A stretch of 64,000 nt of DNA, taken from positions 2,685,199 to 2,749,198 of the forward strand of contig NC_091279.1 of assembly GCF_042100115.1 (NCBI RefSeq). Direction: 5' to 3'. Shown piece by piece: positions 30,419 to 41,024 of this stretch. The position numbers and the translations under genes were made by a program. How positions within the stretch are numbered: the first letter of the stretch is position 1; each line of letters opens with the position of its first letter. The notes beneath the pieces were generated by a model. That model made no database searches. It was not told where the DNA came from and saw only the letters and a program-made list of their open reading frames with translations. Source of the stretch: Alternaria dauci (lineage: Eukaryota; Ascomycota; Dothideomycetes; Pleosporales; Pleosporaceae).

Positions 30419-33400
30419 ATGGCCGACCAGTCTGTCATGCACTACATGGTCAATGACCGGCCGACGTCGGCGCCGCATGATACAGAAGTCTACGACCAGG
30501 GCATTGCTGTCTTGGAGGCACCCGGCAAAGACTCTGTCCAGCTCGGAGGCCTTCCCGACGCCCCTGACCGAGAGAAGCACGCCTGCTTCACCTGCAAAGA
30601 ACCAGGCCACAGGGCCAAAGATTGCCCCAAGAAGCTCGAACAGCAAGCGTGTTCCAACTGCGGCGAGGTTGGCCATGTCTACCGCGACTGTCCCACGAAC
30701 GAGTGCTTCAACTGCGGTGGTCACGGGCACCTCTCCAAGCAATGCCCTAGTGAGCCAGCAGCAGACCAGGGCCCTAGGTGCAACGGCTGTAACCGTCTCG
30801 GCCACGTTGCCTCGGATTGCTTCTATCCCCAGCCGATCAAAACCCGCAAGTTTCGTGCTCCTAAGGAGGACGCCTCCAAGGAGGACGTCTCCAAGGAGGA
30901 CGTCTCCAAGGATGGCAAAGACGAGCTTCCTCCTGCCCAAACCATGGCCCCACCACTGGATAAACCTAGCTTCACAACAAAGTTATTCACTCGGAAGATC
31001 CCTCACTATGTCTCCTCCGTTAGTGTAGAGATGGATATTTCCTATCCGAGCGACGACGCTAGTATCACCCTCCGTGGCCACGCTCATCGGGCAGCCTCCA
31101 TTACCCTGACAGCCCACAACATCGTCAACTGCACTGTACTTCCCATGAAGATCACCGATGAGTTCTTCACCTCAAGGGTTTCCCAAGAAGATGTTAAGCG
31201 AGCTGCTAGTAAGCTTGCACTCAGCGAACTAGGGATGCTCCTACACTTCCGCTTCGACCTCCAAACCGAACAACCTGACGGACAACCTCTGAACTCCCGC
31301 CCCCTCTACGGATTGGGGTTCTTCTCCCACCAGAACTTTGGGATCTTCGATGAAGTCATCCATCGTGCTCGCGATATCCTCGAGAATGGCGGCGAGGGCA
31401 CCGTGCTGCACTTCTTCACGGTCGCCACAGAGTCAGCACAAGAGCGCATGGATACCGTGTACAAAGAGATGCAAGCTCAATACAAGAACGACCCGATTCT
31501 GCTCTACTGGAAGGACTGTCGTGTCAACCCTCAGACTGGCATGGAGATCTCTGTCGACAAGCAGCCGAAAGGATTCAAGGTCCCTCCCCAGTGGGCATTC
31601 CAGAACAACACACAGTACGTCACCGTGCACTACCAGAACCTTGTCCACGAACTGCGCAAGGCCGCCAAGCAGAAGGGTTTCGAGATCACCGACACCAAGA
31701 TTATGAAGGTTCGCGGCGGCGGTGACCGGTTATACTACGCCGAGCTCAGGGTACCAGAGGGCGCCAGCTACCGCGAGGGCGCCTTCGTGGACATCCAGTT
31801 CAGTCCCTACCAGGAGCAAGCGGACACCTGGCGATTTGAGATCAAACCGTCCGCAGGCATCACGCCCGCTAGCTACATAGGCGGCTTTCTCTACCGCCCT
31901 CGCTTGGGTGCATCCTTCGCCGAGCAGCCCCTGTTCAAGGAGGGCGTTCACTACAGCTGTGCATTTAACTATCGTACTTTGCCTGAAGCTGAAGAGGCAT
32001 TGCGTAAGCTTCGCGGCATCTACGTCTTTGCTCGCTTGAACCCTGCCACCGTGGGAATCAAGCGCCAGATCAACGCCCTTAACCATTACTTCCGAGGCGG
32101 CGATGCCTTTAGCGATGTCACTCAAATCCTCCACAACTCCTACCTTCGCTTCCCAGACGACAAGATCGTGGACTACTTCGCCGGCATGTTCGCGTATTTG
32201 GGAGACAACGGTGCTAAGGACAGCATCATGGAGCGTCTGAACCGCTCACTCCAACCCGACGTTTTGCAGAAGCTTCGCGCCCTTGCCGGTGGTGTAGCGC
32301 TCATCCAAGGTCCTGGTGGCGTTGGCAAGACACGCATCATCGAGGCTCTGGCTGTTGCGCACTACGAGGCTCAACAAACTGGCGTTATCCATGGCCTTGG
32401 TCGCCTTGCTGCTTTCTGGGTCACGTCGCCGTTGAACAAGCAGCTCGACGACGCTATGCTCAGGATCTACACGGCCTGCCTAGAGCGACGGAAGGAGCTC
32501 AAGGCCGCTGGCATCCAGGCACGTTTCCCTATCGTAATCCGACGCCATATGAAAGAGACGGAGACAGCGGTTGTTCGCAAGGAGTCCGAAGCTGCTCGCA
32601 ACGTCCTGCTAAAGAACGAGAAGCCGCCCTACTTTGAATACATCGAAGAAGAGCACTTCACCAAGGACCAGCTGAAAGAGCAGGCAGCGGCTTACCAGGA
32701 GAAGTCCAGTGAAGACAGGCGGACCATGGCGTTCCTTGACGCACTGACAGTGGACTCGCAATTCCGCATCCTTCTTGAGACGTCCGAGACAAAGTCGTCT
32801 TTCACCGACAAGCGACTTCAGTTGGAAATGCTGTCGGAGGGTGCGTGGGTTCTGCGCCTCGCCGGAGTGCCGGAGCGTAATGCCGATACGAACGAGTTAG
32901 TGGTACACGAAATCGCCCAACCAAAAAAGTACCGCGATTTCCGTTTTCAGCTCGACCTCTATGCTTCAGGCCAAGAATTCGACGCCGATGACATGCGCCG
33001 ACTGACTGCTCTCACCAACGAGATCATTAGGGACCTCGCTCAACTGGCCGTAGCCATTGGCATGACCTCCGACGTAATCTCGCAGCCGCGTACTCATACG
33101 CTCGAGCAGCCGTATGCCGTTCATCACGACGAGGCTGGCAAGTCAAGCGAGTCAAGCACGCTCGCTCCTCTCGTGTACACGCACGCCTATAATAACGAGG
33201 GCCCGCTGATGGTCGAGCGCAAGGCCATAACACCCCACCTGTTCTTCGGCGATATCCATCAGCCAAAGCCTTCTGCTGCCGGTGGTTCGGAGGAACGTCA
33301 CGTCTTCAGTGATCAGCAGGACCTACCTTTCTTCCATCGTGCGATGCTAGGCGGCTGTACCACTATTTACCTGCACACACAGTACCGCTTCAATTCCGAC

Positions 33401-34825
33401 ATCAACGCTCTCACCAACCACATCCTTCCTCGTGGCCGTATGGAAGTGGCCCCCGGGGTAGATGACCGGGAAGAAAACATTCGCGCCATGGAGATCGCGA
33501 TGGAGCAGTTCAACATTTCCTCCGGCCATCGCGTCATCTTCGTCAGCGTCAAAGGTAGCCACGACATCGTCGGTGCCACCAAGTCTCGCTACAACAAGGA
33601 CTTCATTCCCTATACCCTCCGGGCCGTCTGCAAGATGATCGCTGGCGGGTTTTCTGGTAAGCAGGTCGCTATCATCACCCCGTATGTAGCGCAAGTTGCC
33701 GCTATCCGCTTCGTATTGGCTAGATTCATGGAGCACTTAGCCAATCAGGTTGACGAGGAGGAGCTGTTCAAACTTAGCGTCCAGCTGCGAGACGTCGAAG
33801 TCTTCACAGTCGACAAAATGCAGGGCGCCGAGAAGGAAGGTATTGTATTCGACACCACCAACGCTGGCGACCTCGGTTTCGTCAAGCATACCACACGAAT
33901 GCTCCTAGCCGTTGGACGCGCGCGTTCCCTCCTCGTTATCGTTGGTAATCCTGTGAGCGTCCTCGCCGAATACACTGGTGCGACCGACAAGGACAAGCGG
34001 TACGTCAAGCTCGCCTACTACAAGGTTTGGAAATGGTGCCTAGACCGAAAATCCGCCATCCAATTGCACGTTGATCCAGAATTGGCTCAAGGTTGGTGCG
34101 AGTTCAACCCCCCGTTCAATGTCGCCGAGCATATAGAGGCCTTCGCTGCGGGCTCTCAGGCCACTGAAGAGCCCATAAAGATGTTTCCCGATGCCAACTA
34201 CGGACCTCTCCCCACATTTTCCACAGCCTCCCCCGTCGACGGTGATGGAATTGATTTCTATTCCGGTGGAGATGACTGGAATCGGGATGACGCCAAGGAC
34301 AAGCCAAATGATGATGGGGTTCCTTTCTATTCCGGTGGAGATGACTGGAATCGGGATGACGCCAAGGACAAGCCAAATGATGATGGGGTTCCTTTCTATT
34401 CCGGTGGAGATGACTGGAATCGGGATGACGCCAAGGACAAGCCAAATGATGATGGGATTCCTTTCTATTCCGGTGGAGATGACTGGAATCGGGATGACGC
34501 CAAGGACAAGCCAGAGGGTGAGGATCACGCCGACGATGGTGGAGACGAAGCCAAGGACAAGCCAGAGGGTGAGGATCACGCCGACGATGGTGGAGACGAA
34601 GCCAAGGACAAGCCAGAGGGTGAGGATCATGCCGACGATGGTGGAGACGAAGCCAAGGACAAGCCAGAGGGTGAGGATCACGCCGACGATGGTGGAGACG
34701 AAGCCAAGGACAAGCCAGAGGGTGAGGATCACGCTGACGATGATGAGGATCACGCCGGCAATGATGAGGGTCACGGTGGAGATCAGTGCAGCAACGTAGC
34801 ACACGACTGGAACCAGTACGATTGA
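30419..34825 (+). CDS. Zinc-knuckle UPF1/NFX1-like SF1 helicase (unit B)
   Basis: 1468 residues, 12 fewer than the unit A copy. The whole difference lies in the acidic tail: four 69-nt units instead of six, and four 51-nt units instead of two. All four zinc knuckles and every helicase motif are intact, so this copy should be functional if expressed. Confidence 0.87.
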   Translation: MADQSVMHYMVNDRPTSAPHDTEVYDQGIAVLEAPGKDSVQLGGLPDAPDREKHACFTCKEPGHRAKDCPKKLEQQACSNCGEVGHVYRDCPTNECFNCGGHGHLSKQCPSEPAADQGPRCNGCNRLGHVASDCFYPQPIKTRKFRAPKEDASKEDVSKEDVSKDGKDELPPAQTMAPPLDKPSFTTKLFTRKIPHYVSSVSVEMDISYPSDDASITLRGHAHRAASITLTAHNIVNCTVLPMKITDEFFTSRVSQEDVKRAASKLALSELGMLLHFRFDLQTEQPDGQPLNSRPLYGLGFFSHQNFGIFDEVIHRARDILENGGEGTVLHFFTVATESAQERMDTVYKEMQAQYKNDPILLYWKDCRVNPQTGMEISVDKQPKGFKVPPQWAFQNNTQYVTVHYQNLVHELRKAAKQKGFEITDTKIMKVRGGGDRLYYAELRVPEGASYREGAFVDIQFSPYQEQADTWRFEIKPSAGITPASYIGGFLYRPRLGASFAEQPLFKEGVHYSCAFNYRTLPEAEEALRKLRGIYVFARLNPATVGIKRQINALNHYFRGGDAFSDVTQILHNSYLRFPDDKIVDYFAGMFAYLGDNGAKDSIMERLNRSLQPDVLQKLRALAGGVALIQGPGGVGKTRIIEALAVAHYEAQQTGVIHGLGRLAAFWVTSPLNKQLDDAMLRIYTACLERRKELKAAGIQARFPIVIRRHMKETETAVVRKESEAARNVLLKNEKPPYFEYIEEEHFTKDQLKEQAAAYQEKSSEDRRTMAFLDALTVDSQFRILLETSETKSSFTDKRLQLEMLSEGAWVLRLAGVPERNADTNELVVHEIAQPKKYRDFRFQLDLYASGQEFDADDMRRLTALTNEIIRDLAQLAVAIGMTSDVISQPRTHTLEQPYAVHHDEAGKSSESSTLAPLVYTHAYNNEGPLMVERKAITPHLFFGDIHQPKPSAAGGSEERHVFSDQQDLPFFHRAMLGGCTTIYLHTQYRFNSDINALTNHILPRGRMEVAPGVDDREENIRAMEIAMEQFNISSGHRVIFVSVKGSHDIVGATKSRYNKDFIPYTLRAVCKMIAGGFSGKQVAIITPYVAQVAAIRFVLARFMEHLANQVDEEELFKLSVQLRDVEVFTVDKMQGAEKEGIVFDTTNAGDLGFVKHTTRMLLAVGRARSLLVIVGNPVSVLAEYTGATDKDKRYVKLAYYKVWKWCLDRKSAIQLHVDPELAQGWCEFNPPFNVAEHIEAFAAGSQATEEPIKMFPDANYGPLPTFSTASPVDGDGIDFYSGGDDWNRDDAKDKPNDDGVPFYSGGDDWNRDDAKDKPNDDGVPFYSGGDDWNRDDAKDKPNDDGIPFYSGGDDWNRDDAKDKPEGEDHADDGGDEAKDKPEGEDHADDGGDEAKDKPEGEDHADDGGDEAKDKPEGEDHADDGGDEAKDKPEGEDHADDDEDHAGNDEGHGGDQCSNVAHDWNQYD
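34244..34717 (+). repeat. 69-nt (4) and 51-nt (4) coding repeats (unit B)
   Basis: The 69-nt units span 34244-34513 and the 51-nt units 34514-34717. The third 51-nt unit has GATCATGCC for GATCACGCC, a variant shared with unit C but absent from unit A. Confidence 0.93.
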
Positions 34826-35380
34826 AAAGGTTCTAGAGACGCTGGAGGTGATTTGGAGATCAAGGAAGACAAGCCTCCCAGTAGGATAGTGTGGGACTAG
34901 GCTAATATCGATCTCTTCTTGTTCTTTGAAAGCCAGTACGTAGTAATGAAGAGAAGTAGTAGAGTAAGAGTTTATGCGCTTACTCTATTCCTCTTAAAGT
35001 GATAATACACTGTATCAAAATAATAAACGTGCTGGTAAAAGACGCAAGCACAACACTGTTGAAAGACACTGTAATAAATCGCGGTAAAGGTGTGTTTCCT
35101 AAACACCTTGAGTTCACCGTATGCAGCTGTATATGTTTGACAATAGATGGGTTGGAAGTAAAGCCCTGAACTTCAAGCGGTTCTGGAGAGTTGCGGCTAC
35201 GTTGGGGAGAAGAGGAGTTAAGGCAGAAGAGGATTTTGGAGGAGAAGTAATAATATACTGTATGTAGAACTTATACGGGTGTATAAAGCTGTAATATGTA
35301 GTATAGTAAGGTACAATAGGTGGTACAATAGTTGGTAATATGTACTATAGTATGTTGTATTATACATTACGATATATCAC

Positions 35381-36410
35381 GGTTGATGTTGCAGCAAGTT
35401 GAGGTTCATGTTGCAGCAAGTTGCGGTTGATGTTGCAGTAAGTTGCGGTTAATGTTGCAGCAAGTTGAGGTTCATGTTGCAGCAAGTTGCGGTTAATGTT
35501 GCAGCAAGTTGCGGTTGATGTTGCCGCAAGTTGAGGTTCATATTACAGCAAGTTGCGGTTAATGTTACAGCAAGTTGCAGTTAATGTTGCAGCAAGTTGA
35601 GGTTCATGTTGCAGCAAGTTGCGGTTGATGTTGCAGCAAGTTGAGGTTCATGTTGCAGCAAGTTGCGGTTGATGTTGCAGTAAGTTGCGGTTAATGTTGC
35701 AGCAAGTTGAGGTTCATGTTGCAGCAAGTTGCGGTTAATGTTGCAGCAAGTTGCGGTTGATGTTGCCGCAAGTTGAGGTTCATATTACAGCAAGTTGCGG
35801 TTAATGTTACAGCAAGTTGCAGTTAATGTTGCAGCAAGTTGAGGTTCATGTTGCAGCAAGTTGCGGTTGATGTTGCAGCAAGTTGAGGTTCATGTTGCAG
35901 CAAGTTGAGGTTCATGTTGCAGCAAGTTGCGGTTGATGTTGCCGCAAGTTGAGGTTCATGTTGCAGCAAGTTGCGGTTGATGTTGCAGCAAGTTGCGGTT
36001 GATGTTGCCGCAAGTTGAGGTTCATGTTGCAGCAAGTTGAGGTTTATGTTGCAGCAAGTTGAGGTTCATGTTGCAGCAAGTTGAGGTTTATGTTGCAGCA
36101 AGTTGCGGTTGATGTTGCAGCAAGTTGAGGTTTATGTTGCAGCAAGTTGAGGTTCATGTTACAGTAAGTTGCGGTTAATATTGCAGTAAGTTGCGGTTGA
36201 TGTTGCCGTAAGTTAAGGTTGATGTTACAGTAAGTTAAGGTTCATGTTACAGCAAGTTACGGTTTATATTATAGTAAGTTAAGGTTTATATTATAGTAAG
36301 TTAAGGTTTATATTATAGTAAGTTAAGGTTTATATTATAGTAAGTTAAGGTTTATATTATAGTAAGTTAAGGTTTATATTATAGTAAGTTAAGGTTTATA
36401 TTATAGTAAC
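35381..36410. repeat. 22-bp minisatellite, about 47 copies (unit B)
   Basis: The longest of the three arrays. It contains an internal block duplication: the series running from a GATGTTGCAGTAAG monomer to ATATTACAGCAAG occurs twice (about 35430-35580 and 35670-35820). The right end decays to A+T-rich monomers as in the other units. Confidence 0.95.
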
Positions 36411-37310
36411 TTTTAATAAATATTAAAGTTAGTATTACCTAATCTTTTAAAAATTTATATATCTATTAGTATAAATAGTTAGTAATCCTTTTACTATATC
36501 TTTAAAAAATATACTTTCTACTAAATATATTTATAATAATTAATTTTTTTCTTTCTTATTTATTATTTAATAATATTACTATAGAAGTAATAAAACTAGA
36601 CTACTTTTACTTTATAATAATAAAGTAATAAATAAAGAAAAAGTATAAAATAAAGCTAGTTAAATTAAATTTTATTTAAATAAGTAGAATAATAAATACT
36701 AAAGTAAGAATAAAGTTATTAAGTATTTAATTAAGTAATAAGTAAAGATAGTTTAAAGCTATATTAACTAAATACTAGTTACTACTAAGTAAGACTTTCT
36801 TATATTATCTTTATAAAAGAAATTTATACTACTATATATAAAACTTAAATAAAGATTAAGAATTTATAAAGTTTTACTATAATTAAGAAACCTTTTAAAA
36901 AAAGTTATTTATTTTACTTAACTAAGGGTAAGTATATAGTATATAGTAATATATTAAATAAGATTTTTTTACTTTTTTATTTATCTATATTCTTATATAA
37001 AGGTTTACTTAGATTTAATAACTTTTAACTACTTTATAAAAAGAAGAAAAGAGTATAACTTATATTTAAGATAAAGATATTTATAAAGTAAAAGAATAAA
37101 ATATTTAATACTTTAAAATAAAAAATATTTTATAAAAATTTAGTATTTTTTCTTTAAGAAAAAAAAGTATAATAAAGTATTAGTAACTACTAAGTATAGT
37201 TATTTAAAAAATAAGAAGTAGTTTTTTATAATTTATTATTTTATAATAACTAGTTACTTCTAATTAACTTACTATATAATAAGCTAAAGCCTAATTAGTT
37301 TATTCCTTAA
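36411..37310. repeat. A+T-rich RIP-saturated tract, right-truncated (unit B)
   Basis: Matches the first ~900 bp of the tract in units A and C, then jumps at CCTTAA directly into the start of unit C. The distal ~535 bp of the tract and the satellite are missing. Confidence 0.9.
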
Positions 37311-37370
37311 TACTATAGAGGTAAACAGTACTACTAGTATAGGGTTAGAGGTAGGATAGTAGCTATAGGG

Positions 37371-38435
37371 GTCTACCCCTAGGGGTAAGAGAGTAGCTGT
37401 AGAGTTCTACCCCTAGGGGCGAGATAGTAGGCGTAGAGTGCTGCCCCCAGGGGCGAGATAGTAGGCGCGGGTTGCTGCAAGTTACTGCAAGTTGCTACCC
37501 CCGGGGGCGAGATAGTAGGCGTAGAGTGCTGCCCCCAGGGGCAAGATAGTAGCCGTAGAGTGCTGCCCCCGGGGGCGAGATAGTAGCCGTAGAGTGCTGC
37601 CCCCAGGGGCGAGATAGTAGCCGTAGAGTGCTGCCCCCAGGGGCGAGATAGTAGCCGTAGAGTGCTGCCCCCGGGGGCGAGATAGTAGCCGTAGAGTGCT
37701 GCCCCCAGGGGCGAGATAGTAGCCGTAGAGTGCTGCCCCCAGGGGCGAGATAGTAGCCGTAGAGTGCTACCCCCGGGGGCGAGATAGTAGCCGTAGAGTG
37801 CTGCCCCCGGGGGCGAGATAGTAGCCGTAGAGTGCTACCCCCAGGGGCGAGATAGTAGCCGTAGAGTGCTGCCCCCAGGGGCGAGATAGTAGCCGTAGAG
37901 TGCTGCCCCCGGGGGCGAGATAGTAGCCGTAGAGTGCTGCCCCCAGGGGCGAGATAGTAGCCGTAGAGTGCTGCCCCCGGGGGCGAGATAGTAGCCGTAG
38001 AGTGCTGCCCCCAGGGGCGAGATAGTAGCCGTAGAGTGCTGCCCCCAGGGGCGAGATAGTAGCCGTAGAGTGCTACCCCCGGGGGCGAGATAGTAGCCGT
38101 AGAGTGCTGCCCCCGGGGGCGAGATAGTAGCCGTAGAGTGCTACCCCCAGGGGCGAGATAGTAGCCGTAGAGTGCTGCCCCCAGGGGCGAGATAGTAGCC
38201 GTAGAGTGCTGCCCCCGGGGGCGAGATAGTAGCCGTAGAGTGCTGCCCCCAGGGGCGAGATAGTAGCCGTAGAGTGCTGCCCCCAGGGGCGAGATAGTAG
38301 CCGTAGAGTGCTGCCCCCGGGGGCGAGATAGTAGCCGTAGAGTGCTGCCCCCGGGGGCGAGATAGTAGGCGTAGAGTGCTGCCCCCAGGGGCGAGATAGT
38401 AGCCGCGGATTGCCGTAAGGTGCTGCCCTTGGGGG
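37371..38435. repeat. 34-bp palindrome-rich minisatellite, about 31 copies (unit C)
   Basis: Monomer of 34 bp: GTAGAGTGCTGCCCCC, then G or A, then GGGGCGAGATAGTAGCC. With G at the centre each monomer holds the perfect 12-bp palindrome GCCCCCGGGGGC. Variants GCTACCCCC recur with a 306-bp spacing (9 monomers, e.g. 37767 and 38073), showing block duplication within the array. Period 34 is not a multiple of 3, so three frames stay open over ~1 kb on the minus strand. I regard those frames as accidental. Confidence 0.95.
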
Positions 38436-38598
38436 CGAGAGTGACTAACACTCACCGCTAGACTTACAGCGGCCTATGCAAGAATAGACGGCTTCTCGCC
38501 TACTTATACCTTGTGTAGTACCTCTCTATTGCTTTCTTACCTTCTCTTATCTCTTTTCCACTTACCTTAGTTTCTGTGTTCTTTCTAACAACGTTGCA

Positions 38599-40866
38599 AT
38601 GAAGCGCCCTCTAGCAAACGTTTTAACCAAAAACAGCAAACGGCAGCGTACGAATGATCCAGAGATTGAAGAGACAACTCCTATCCACGAACAAGCTGCG
38701 CCATACCTACTCGCTATAGCGAAGTTTCCAATCGATGCGCTTAGCGCAGAATGGAGTTTTGGTGTCAATAGGTCTATTGACACAGCACACCAGCGCCGCC
38801 TCTGCGAGATCTTTAACGAAACTGGTATTCTTCGACGAGACCCTAGCCACCAACTGCAGATTGCCTGTTCTAAGGAACACGTAGAGCAGATGCTTCATCA
38901 TCTGAAGGTGGAATTGCCAGCTCAGAGCACAGTTACTTCTGCCACGTTTGCGGATAAGGAAGGATTGGAATGGCCGTCGTTCAAGAGCTGGAAAAGCGTG
39001 ACTGGAGGGACAGCGGAACTTATTACGGGTCACCATCGTGTAGAGGCATTCAAAGAGTATCTTCGCCTTCGGCAGTTAGGAGAAGAGGAGAGGTGGTGGG
39101 TGTGCCGCATCTACGATAAAGGCGGGTGCCCCTTAACGCGCGTACTGTGAACAACAGCCCCTAACCTTTTTAGACACGCTACCACCAGACACTCGTGTTA
39201 AACTTCGGGCGAATCGGGCCGATATTACGCTCCCTGACAATCATGGCCAGATATGGTCCGAGTTAACCAGCCTGTTCTGCACAAACGCCAATCTCTTTCA
39301 AGGCTCAAGCAAGTCAGTTGAGAAAGAGATGAGAGAGCATCTTCAGCTTAGTAGCCGCGTCAAGTTCCCAATACGGCGGCTAGTTACCCTGTGGAGAAAT
39401 CAAAACTGGCAGCCCCTGCTTACGCGTTGGTGTTCTACCGCAATTGGGCAGGCAACGTTTAATCTCTCCACTTTTGAGTGGATGGCTAGTTGTCGGATAG
39501 ATGACGTATGTGTAACCCGCCGCCGAAATACTCTGACCTGTCTTGCTAATCTACTGTCTAGCATTGGTTCGCTGCGTTTGAGAACGTACTTCGCATCTCT
39601 ACATCTATTCGAAAGCAGTATGGGGTTGACGCCAGTTTAGCAGACTGGAACACGCTAGCTAGCCTGCCCCAGGCACGAAGTCCCCATGACGTACAAGACC
39701 TGTTCTACCCTGGCGAGGAGTTAGACAAGGATCCTGGCCCTTCCCATACGCGCCGGCAGGGCTTCTTCCCAACTCTAAGCAATGAGGCCTACCATGCGCT
39801 ATACTCCACTGTACTTTCAAAGCCCACACACACGTACACAAACATCCTCGCTCTCTTAAAAACCCCGAAGAAAGAGGGGAAGCTTATGAGGAGTATTATG
39901 ACCCACGTCAGCCAATGGGTAAACAGCGGATCCGCCAAGGTGTCTGACAGCGACAACAACAAACCCGCACTGCGGAAGTATCTAGTGCCCGTGCTGCAGA
40001 GCAGGCATGCCGGCCAGGCTGATCAAAAATCTCTTGACCTCCAACAAGAAGTACTGCAACACGTACAGCAAAATGCGGAAGCATTCACAAGCTCTATACT
40101 AGACCGCTATATTGACGAGTACCCAAGTGCAGAGATCAAGAACTACGGCGCACGCTTCCAGCATAAGGTGTGGAGAGAACTGCTGTCAATTGTGACCAGT
40201 TTCACAGGGCCAACCTTGCACAACAAGCACTTGGCGTGCCTAATTCAAAGCGATACCTACATAGCGCGAACGCCTACAATCGCACAAATCGCGTGTGATG
40301 CTATCTGTCAGGTCCCTGAAGTCGTCAACGAACCTGCGCTCCAGTCTACTAGGGCAGCAAACGACTTGCTAGAGACAATTCAGGTCGCAATCACTGAATG
40401 GATGTCTAGACACACTCTAGAAGACTCTGATAATACAAGTCAAGAGGTTCCGCTGCCCGCAAGGCACTCTAACGCCGAGTCTAGCAGAGAGAGAGAGCTC
40501 AATCTGACAGTCTCTGAAGCGGCACGTAGCGTTTCAGCACGGTCGAGTTCGGACCAGCTTACCCCAGAGCTAATTTCTCACCCCTCAACTGAGCCGCGCA
40601 TACCCAAGGCATCCCAGCAGACCAAAGTTCAAAACAGGGGGATTGAGGACTTGAGTCTAAGCGACCTTGCTGCAGCCCGAGAGAAACACCGTCAGAAACG
40701 CACCCTTAGCGACCAGGTAGCTGTAAAGGGCAGTGCTTCTCTAAGCGAAAAGACCCGAAAGAAACACCGTAAGAAACACACCCTTGGCGACCAGGTAGCT
40801 GTAGAGGGCAGTGCTTCTCCAAGCGAAAAGACTCGACAGAAACAACGAGGGGCTTGGAGGAAGTAA
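38599..40866 (+). CDS. ParB/sulfiredoxin-fold-like nuclear protein, 3 exons (unit C)
   Basis: Exons 38599-39121, 39174-39505 and 39562-40866 give the same 719-residue product as the unit B copy. The GC-AG intron (39122-39173) and the GT-AG intron (39506-39561) are both conserved. It lies 164 bp after the expanded palindrome array, against the short array in unit B, so the two copies have very different upstream regions. Confidence 0.65.
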
Positions 40867-41024
40867 TCCGTATCTGACCCTAGCCCTAACCCAATAGACA
40901 CTGTTCCTCTCCTCTTTCCTCTGCACTGGATATTGTGATTCTCGATCATCATCTATCGATCTACCCTACAAGATCCTCAGCCCTTAGCCAACGTACTATT
41001 TTATATAATACTGTTCTTATCATC

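Larger units (their letters stand above)
13411..37310. repeat. Subtelomeric unit B (complete, satellite deleted)
   Basis: A full copy of the unit, 23.9 kb. It has a short 34-bp array (about 5 copies), intact copies of all five recognisable genes, and the longest 22-bp minisatellite (about 47 copies). It ends abruptly within the A+T-rich tract and lacks the distal half of that tract and the 18-bp satellite. Its sequence is near-identical to units A and C wherever they overlap. Confidence 0.93.

Noticed and set aside
37495..38451. 318-residue minus-strand open frame through the 34-bp array
   Set aside because: A 34-bp period without stops reads open in all three frames of that strand. The peptide is purely repetitive and exists only in the expanded array.
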